From Atopobium sp. (GTDB lineage Bacteria > Actinomycetota > Coriobacteriia > Coriobacteriales > Atopobiaceae), in contig JABZHD010000031.1 of the NCBI GenBank assembly GCA_015259045.1, forward strand, positions 1-9,736: a stretch of 9,736 nt of DNA, given 5' to 3'. A model generated the notes under the pieces. It was not told the DNA's origin, ran no database searches, and saw only the letters and a program-made list of their open reading frames with translations. Positions within the stretch are counted from its first letter, which is position 1, and the number at the start of each line of letters is the position of its first letter. Position numbers and translations under genes: made by a program. Shown here one piece after another: positions 5,256 through 9,736 of the stretch.

Positions 5256-7340
5256 CTAGAAGGGCGTCCTCAGTGAACTCTCTACCTTGGCAGCTGCATC
5301 ATCAAAGGTAATTTCAAGGCAGTTCTTGAGCATGTTCTGGCCAACACAGTAAATGCCATCGTTTACACAAGCGCTGCCGATAGCAACTGCCTTGTTAAAT
5401 ACGGCTTTCTGATCAAAGACAGGAACACCATTTTGCTTAAGGAACGAGAAAACCTCTTGAGGAGTATCTAGTTTCTTAACAGAAGAGTCTGCCTTGAGAA
5501 GGTCTTCAAGCTCTTCTTTTGCAGGTTGAGCAACACTACCACCGATGATCATAGCCATTTGATAGCAAGCTGCACAAAGATCAGAGCGTCCCAGCTTCCA
5601 TTCCATATAGGCTAGGCGATAGTACACTAGCGCAACATCTGATGCGGAGAAAAGGTGCTCGATAAGGTCTTTGAGCAGCTTTGCAGCTTCAAAGACTTTT
5701 GACTGGTCTTCTAATGTTCTTACTAATAGTAGCGTTGCATCAACGCCCAAAGGAGAAATCCTATGGGCTTCTTGTGCATAGCGCTCTGCTTTTTCTGGCT
5801 GTTCAAGCAGGTTGTAGGCGCGAGCCATTCTTGCTAAAGACATAAAGTACGTATCTGGAATAAGCACCAGTTTTCTTGGCTCATTTGGGAATGCAAGGTT
5901 ATAAGCTACGCGCTCTGAGAGGGAATCAAAATACCTGTAAATAGAATCTGAATCATCCAGGTACAGCCCCATATCAAGGGTTGGTGAAACCTGAGACTCA
6001 AGCTCTGCAAGTGTCTTTTCTAGAGCGTCTGGGTCTGGCTCTCCGTCCATGATGTTATTTATGGATTGAAGCGTTTTCTGCAAAGGTGAACCAAAGAGGA
6101 ATTTCTCGGCCATAGACCTTCTGTCCGAGAAATCAATAGTGCCTTCGACCAGGCCATGAATAACTCTATCAAAGCCTTCAATTGCGTAAATATCAGAAGT
6201 TGAAGCTTTTGCTTCCTCAAATTTTCCAACTGCATCCGCGGTAGAAGCATCTTTTGGGATGTTGTTAAGAGTGGTATTCCAAAGCCTAATGCGGCGAGAT
6301 GCCTCAGAGTATCCAAGATCGCTTACCTTTTGAGCTCCACAAACTGCGGTAACTGCTGGTGAACAAGGACGATCGGACAAATCTGGCATCTCAAAGAAAC
6401 TACGAGGAGAAACCCACTCATCCGTTTGCTTCATGAATGGCTCAACTTCACTAAACCAACCTTCAGAATCAAAAGAAACTCTGAGCGCAGGATCTTGTGG
6501 GAAGCTATTGCCGTCAATTTGAGTGTTTGCTGCAGTAGGCAAGAGGCGAGCAAGAGCAGCCTCGTTTAAGTCCATAGATAAGACAATGCGCTCTTCTCCG
6601 CGCAAGCTGCCATTGATGCAGACGCGAGAGATTTTGCAGCTCTGAAGTGCCATACGAGCCACGCAAAGAGAAGCACGTAGTGCGTAAGCGCGTGCTGCCG
6701 CAATTTGCTCTGACTTTTCTGCAGATAAGAAGCTAAAGCAGCGAGGACGAGCTACAAAGAACTCAAATACCAAAATATCAAGTTGTGGATTGTAAGAGAA
6801 GTTGTATACCATCCTAAAAGGGAATGGCGTGTTCTCAACATAGTTGGCAAACCAAAGACGCTTCATCCAGTCTGAGCTGCCATCAGCGTTACCGCTAAAA
6901 GGGGCAACTTGCTCAGAAAGAGAAGCTGACTTGGGCATGAGGCTTGCTACCTGCGAGAGGGTAGTACGAACAAGCTGAAGATCTGTCTCAGAAGCATGTG
7001 TATTCTTTAGGGCTTCAACATCTTGTGAAATGTTGAGGATTGCTTCTGTTGCAATAAATGCGTCGTACTCTTCTGGAGCACACTCCAGTGTATTGGCGTT
7101 GAACCACCAGCGGCCCGTTCTGTCTAGCTTATGAACATCGCCCTTGGGCAGATTGGTATTCTCGAGATTTTTAGAGCGCATCAGCATCTCTTGAAGACCA
7201 GCCTCTGCAATCTGATTGTTTGCAATAAGGTCTTTAAGAGAGGCGATGACATTATTTGAGCGCAGCAAAATATTCTCTAGGGTAGAGCCCTGAGATTGCT
7301 TTGAAGCTTTATTTAGCGAGAAAAGATCTGAGACGCCCAA
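5256..7340 (-). CDS. Large TPR-repeat protein of unknown function
   Basis: A 694-residue protein with no signal peptide or membrane segment, so probably cytoplasmic. I do not recognise a named family. The N-terminal ~150 residues look helical. Residues about 155-310 have a mixed, beta-prone character (FPFRMVYNFSYNPQLDILVF). Tetratricopeptide-like repeats occupy about 496-530 (YFMSLARMARAYNLLEQPEK, then AERYAQEAHRISP), 533-564 and 568-600 (VYYRLAYMEWKLGRSD, then LCAACYQMAMII). TPRs usually mediate protein-protein contacts, so a scaffold or chaperone role is possible but unproven. No catalytic motif is seen. The start is TTG (bases 7338-7340) with AAAGGAGA just upstream; no in-frame ATG or GTG is close by. 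The gene is transcribed alone, convergent to coaE and divergent from uvrB. The real coding frame is supported by its length and continuous TPR pattern. Confidence 0.85.
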   Translation of the reverse strand: MGVSDLFSLNKASKQSQGSTLENILLRSNNVIASLKDLIANNQIAEAGLQEMLMRSKNLENTNLPKGDVHKLDRTGRWWFNANTLECAPEEYDAFIATEAILNISQDVEALKNTHASETDLQLVRTTLSQVASLMPKSASLSEQVAPFSGNADGSSDWMKRLWFANYVENTPFPFRMVYNFSYNPQLDILVFEFFVARPRCFSFLSAEKSEQIAAARAYALRASLCVARMALQSCKISRVCINGSLRGEERIVLSMDLNEAALARLLPTAANTQIDGNSFPQDPALRVSFDSEGWFSEVEPFMKQTDEWVSPRSFFEMPDLSDRPCSPAVTAVCGAQKVSDLGYSEASRRIRLWNTTLNNIPKDASTADAVGKFEEAKASTSDIYAIEGFDRVIHGLVEGTIDFSDRRSMAEKFLFGSPLQKTLQSINNIMDGEPDPDALEKTLAELESQVSPTLDMGLYLDDSDSIYRYFDSLSERVAYNLAFPNEPRKLVLIPDTYFMSLARMARAYNLLEQPEKAERYAQEAHRISPLGVDATLLLVRTLEDQSKVFEAAKLLKDLIEHLFSASDVALVYYRLAYMEWKLGRSDLCAACYQMAMIIGGSVAQPAKEELEDLLKADSSVKKLDTPQEVFSFLKQNGVPVFDQKAVFNKAVAIGSACVNDGIYCVGQNMLKNCLEITFDDAAAKVESSLRTPF

Positions 7341-7344
7341 GGTA

Positions 7345-7352
7345 TCTCCTTT
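7345..7352 (-). promoter_or_regulatory. Ribosome binding site supporting the TTG start of the TPR gene
   Basis: On the minus strand AAAGGAGA is followed by TACC and then TTG at 7340-7338. The AGGAG core is 5 bases from the TTG, a workable distance, and is the main reason to accept this non-ATG start. Confidence 0.75.
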
Positions 7353-7390
7353 ATCTGATGTAACTTGTTTATTTAGGTGCTAGTTTAGCG

Positions 7391-7420
7391 CATATAGGTA
7401 ATTAATTTATTACCCGTCAC
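7391..7420 (-). promoter_or_regulatory. Candidate promoter of the TPR gene
   Basis: On the minus strand GTGACG (7420-7415) could be the -35 and TATATG (7396-7391) the -10, separated by 18 bases; each matches 4 of 6 consensus positions. Transcription would start near 7384 and give a leader of about 45 bases. The spacer is an inverted repeat (see the separate entry). This is pattern matching only. Confidence 0.4.
7397..7414. repeat. Inverted repeat GGTAAT-N6-ATTACC between divergent genes
   Basis: GGTAAT (7397-7402) and ATTACC (7409-7414) are perfect inverted arms with an AT-only centre. The repeat fills exactly the spacer of the proposed TPR-gene promoter, where a repressor could bind. It could also be chance in AT-rich DNA. 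Confidence 0.4.
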
Positions 7421-7454
7421 ACTTTGAAACTATACTGCAATTTATAAATAGTAT

Positions 7455-7468
7455 AGAACAAGTGTTTC
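7455..7468 (+). promoter_or_regulatory. LexA binding site (SOS box) of uvrB
   Basis: AGAACAAGTGTTTC matches the Gram-positive LexA consensus CGAACRNRYGTTYC at 13 of 14 positions; only the first base differs. It lies 48 bases before the uvrB ATG and overlaps the -35 region of the proposed uvrB promoter, where LexA would block polymerase. uvrB is a classical SOS gene, so site and gene agree. The match is seen directly; binding is inferred. Confidence 0.8.
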
Positions 7469-7491
7469 AGTTTTGGGAAGTGGGGTATACT
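7463..7491 (+). promoter_or_regulatory. Candidate uvrB promoter
   Basis: TATACT at 7486-7491 is a good -10 hexamer. With a 17-base spacer the -35 is TGTTTC (7463-7468), a poor match that lies within the LexA box. Transcription would start near 7498, about 20 bases before the ATG. A second TATACT (7431-7436) and a TTGAAA (7424-7429) further upstream are not well paired with each other or with other elements. Confidence 0.45.
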
Positions 7492-7502
7492 ACATTCACA
7501 AG

Positions 7503-7510
7503 AAAAGGAG
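7503..7510 (+). promoter_or_regulatory. Ribosome binding site of uvrB
   Basis: AAAAGGAG ends 6 bases before ATG 7517. It fixes the start and shows that the N-terminal extension of this UvrB is translated. Confidence 0.8.
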
Positions 7511-7516
7511 AATCTC

Positions 7517-9736
7517 ATGGATACATCTCATGCTGAAGATCAACATAAAGAATATATAGGTGCTGAACTGCGCCGATTTGGTCGTGAAGCAGGAGAAGAG
7601 AAGCTCCAGGTGGTTTCTCCTTTTGAGCCTGCAGGTGATCAGCCACAGGCAATAGAAAAGCTTGCCCAAGGAATTGAAGACGGGCTTAGGTATCAGACGC
7701 TCTTAGGTGTTACGGGTTCGGGCAAGACCTTCTCTATGGCTAAAACTATCGAGAAGCTCAACCGCCCCACGCTTATTATGGAGCCCAATAAGACATTGGC
7801 TGCACAGGTTGCTTCAGAGATGAAGGAGCTCTTTCCTAACAACGCTGTTGTGTACTTTGTCTCGTACTATGACTACTACCAGCCAGAGGCATATGTCCCG
7901 CAGTCTGATACGTACATAGAAAAAGATGCTTCCATTAACGAAGAGGTAGAGAAGCTCCGTCACCAGGCAACTTCATCGCTTCTATCGAGACGAGATGTCA
8001 TTGTTGTAGCATCTGTATCGTGTATTTACGGTATTGGTAGTCCTCAAGACTATGCAGGTCTTGCTCCAAATGTAGATAAATCCGTTCCTCTTGAGCGCGA
8101 TGATTTTATTAAAGATCTTATTGATGTTCAGTACGATAGAAATGATTATGACCTGCAGCGTGGCATGTTTAGGGTGCGTGGAGACGTTGTTGACGTGTTC
8201 CCGCCGTATGCAGAAAATCCGCTGCGTATTGAGTTCTTTGGTGATGAAGTAGAAAGTATTTCAGAGGTTAGCAATGTAACGGGAGAAGTGCTTAGAGAGT
8301 TTGATGCTATTCCAATTTGGCCAGCATCTCACTACGTTACTGAGCGTCCAAAGATTACCCATGCTCTTACAACCGTTTCGGAAGAGATGGAAGCTCGTGT
8401 TAAAGAGCTTAAAGAAAACGATAAATTGCTAGAAGCTCAGCGTCTTGCTCAGAGGACAAACTATGATCTAGAGATGCTTGAGACTATGGGTTATTGCAAT
8501 GGTATTGAGAACTACTCGCGCCATTTGGATGGGCGTGCTCCCGGTGAGCCTCCCTATACGCTCATTGATTATTTCCCTAAAGACATGATTTGCATCATTG
8601 ATGAGTCACACGTTACGGTTCCTCAAATTAGAGGTATGTATGAGGGTGATAGGTCTCGTAAGGTTACGCTGGTAGATCATGGATTTAGACTTCCTTCTGC
8701 ACTTGATAACAGGCCTCTCAGATTTGACGAGTTTGAGGGACGTATTCCACAGTTTATTTACGTCTCTGCAACTCCTGGAGACTACGAAGAGACGGTTGCC
8801 CAGCAACAGGTTGAGCAGATTATTCGTCCAACTGGCCTCCTAGATCCAAAGATTGATGTTAGACCAGTAAGAGGTCAGATTGACGATCTTATTTCAGAGG
8901 TTAAAGAGCGTGTGGCAAAAAAGGAGCGCGTTCTTGTCACTACGCTTACCAAGCGCATGGCAGAAGACCTTACAGATCACCTGTTAGATGAGGGTATCAA
9001 AGTCAACTATATGCACTCAGATACCGCAACGCTTGACCGCGTAGAAATCATTAGAGATTTACGTCAGGGAAAAATTGACGTGCTGGTGGGAATTAACCTT
9101 TTGCGAGAAGGACTTGATATTCCAGAGGTTTCTCTCGTGGCAATTCTTGATGCAGATAAAGAGGGCTTCTTAAGAAACAGAAGGTCTCTTATTCAGACTA
9201 TGGGTAGAGCAGCAAGAAACGCTTCTGGCCAGGTCATTATGTACGCCGATAAAATCACTGATTCCATGCGTATTGCCATTGATGAGACAAGAAGGCGTCG
9301 AGAAATTCAGGAAGCGTTTAACAAAGAGCACGGTATTGTGCCTAAAACCGTTAAGAAATCTATTACCGATATTGCAGGCTTTATTGCCGAGGCATCAGAA
9401 AACATTGATAAACGTAAGCGCAAAAATGGAGAGTTCTACACCGCTTCTGATGACGAAGATTCGCTCGAAGAGCAGCAAGAATCAATTCTTGAAATGCCTG
9501 CAGAGTTACTTGCTGAAGAGCTTCAAAGTCTTCCTCGTACAGAGGTTGAAGCAATGCTTTCTGGCATGGAAGCAGAGATGGCAGAGGCGTCTGCATCTAT
9601 GGATTATGAGCATGCAGCAGAACTCAGAGATCAGATTGTTGCCATTAGAAGCCAACTAGAGGGTACTACCTCAGATGATGTTATCAAGAGGCTTAAAACT
9701 GGTGCTAGAAAGGGCAGTGCTCACGCAACTCGTAGG
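7517..9736 (+). CDS. uvrB: Excinuclease ABC subunit B, 3' end cut off by window
   Basis: UvrB is the damage-verifying subunit of nucleotide excision repair: UvrA loads it on damaged DNA, it uses its ATPase to insert a beta-hairpin between the strands, and it recruits UvrC. 740 codons are open with no stop before the window edge. Motifs: Walker A GVTGSGKT (64-71); [20 protein letters not shown] (117-136), the beta-hairpin region; DESH motif II (362-365); SATPG (417-421); [14 protein letters not shown] (525-538); QTMGRAARN motif VI (560-568); and the C-terminal UVR helical hairpin (about 683-714, [12 protein letters not shown]), which binds UvrC or UvrA. Compared with E. coli UvrB (673 residues) it has about 24 extra N-terminal residues, a longer acidic linker (about 640-680), and a basic tail after the UVR domain. 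A LexA box precedes it, so DNA-damage induction is expected. Confidence 0.97.
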   Translation, partial: MDTSHAEDQHKEYIGAELRRFGREAGEEKLQVVSPFEPAGDQPQAIEKLAQGIEDGLRYQTLLGVTGSGKTFSMAKTIEKLNRPTLIMEPNKTLAAQVASEMKELFPNNAVVYFVSYYDYYQPEAYVPQSDTYIEKDASINEEVEKLRHQATSSLLSRRDVIVVASVSCIYGIGSPQDYAGLAPNVDKSVPLERDDFIKDLIDVQYDRNDYDLQRGMFRVRGDVVDVFPPYAENPLRIEFFGDEVESISEVSNVTGEVLREFDAIPIWPASHYVTERPKITHALTTVSEEMEARVKELKENDKLLEAQRLAQRTNYDLEMLETMGYCNGIENYSRHLDGRAPGEPPYTLIDYFPKDMICIIDESHVTVPQIRGMYEGDRSRKVTLVDHGFRLPSALDNRPLRFDEFEGRIPQFIYVSATPGDYEETVAQQQVEQIIRPTGLLDPKIDVRPVRGQIDDLISEVKERVAKKERVLVTTLTKRMAEDLTDHLLDEGIKVNYMHSDTATLDRVEIIRDLRQGKIDVLVGINLLREGLDIPEVSLVAILDADKEGFLRNRRSLIQTMGRAARNASGQVIMYADKITDSMRIAIDETRRRREIQEAFNKEHGIVPKTVKKSITDIAGFIAEASENIDKRKRKNGEFYTASDDEDSLEEQQESILEMPAELLAEELQSLPRTEVEAMLSGMEAEMAEASASMDYEHAAELRDQIVAIRSQLEGTTSDDVIKRLKTGARKGSAHATRR

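Noticed and set aside
9273..9659. 128-codon plus-strand frame inside uvrB
   Set aside because: It is out of frame with uvrB, whose motif VI lies just before and whose UVR domain continues through this stretch.

Overview
The window looks like ordinary chromosomal sequence from a moderate-GC actinobacterium. My best guess is a member of the Coriobacteriia (the Atopobium/Lancefieldella/Olsenella group). This is an inference from mid-range base composition, strong AGGAG-type ribosome binding sites, occasional TTG starts, and coaE lying close to uvrB, an arrangement seen in actinobacteria. There are no rRNA or tRNA genes, no CRISPR array, and no insertion sequence or phage gene. I found no convincing undescribed multi-gene system. 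The least explained gene is a 694-residue TPR protein.

Left part (1-2031, plus strand): two metallopeptidase genes 9 bases apart. The first is peptidase T (pepT), cut by the left edge. The second is an M42-type aminopeptidase. Together they would trim peptides to amino acids in the cytoplasm. A perfect 30-base palindrome overlaps the end of the second gene, with the stop codon in its loop.

Middle (2165-5232, plus strand): a three-gene ABC importer of the SsuABC/TauABC/ThiXYZ type, made up of a Tat-type lipoprotein binding protein, a permease starting at TTG, and an ATPase with an altered first Walker A residue. The genes overlap (11 bases, then an ATGA junction) and coaE follows 11 bases after the ATPase, so all four are probably one transcript. 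The importer's substrate cannot be read from sequence.

Right part: a large cytoplasmic TPR protein of unknown function (5256-7340, minus strand) converges on coaE and diverges from uvrB. The divergent intergenic region (7341-7516) holds a near-consensus Gram-positive LexA box (SOS box) in front of uvrB, a good -10 hexamer, and a possible promoter with an inverted repeat for the TPR gene. uvrB starts at 7517 and is still open at the right edge after 740 codons, with all helicase motifs and the UVR domain present.
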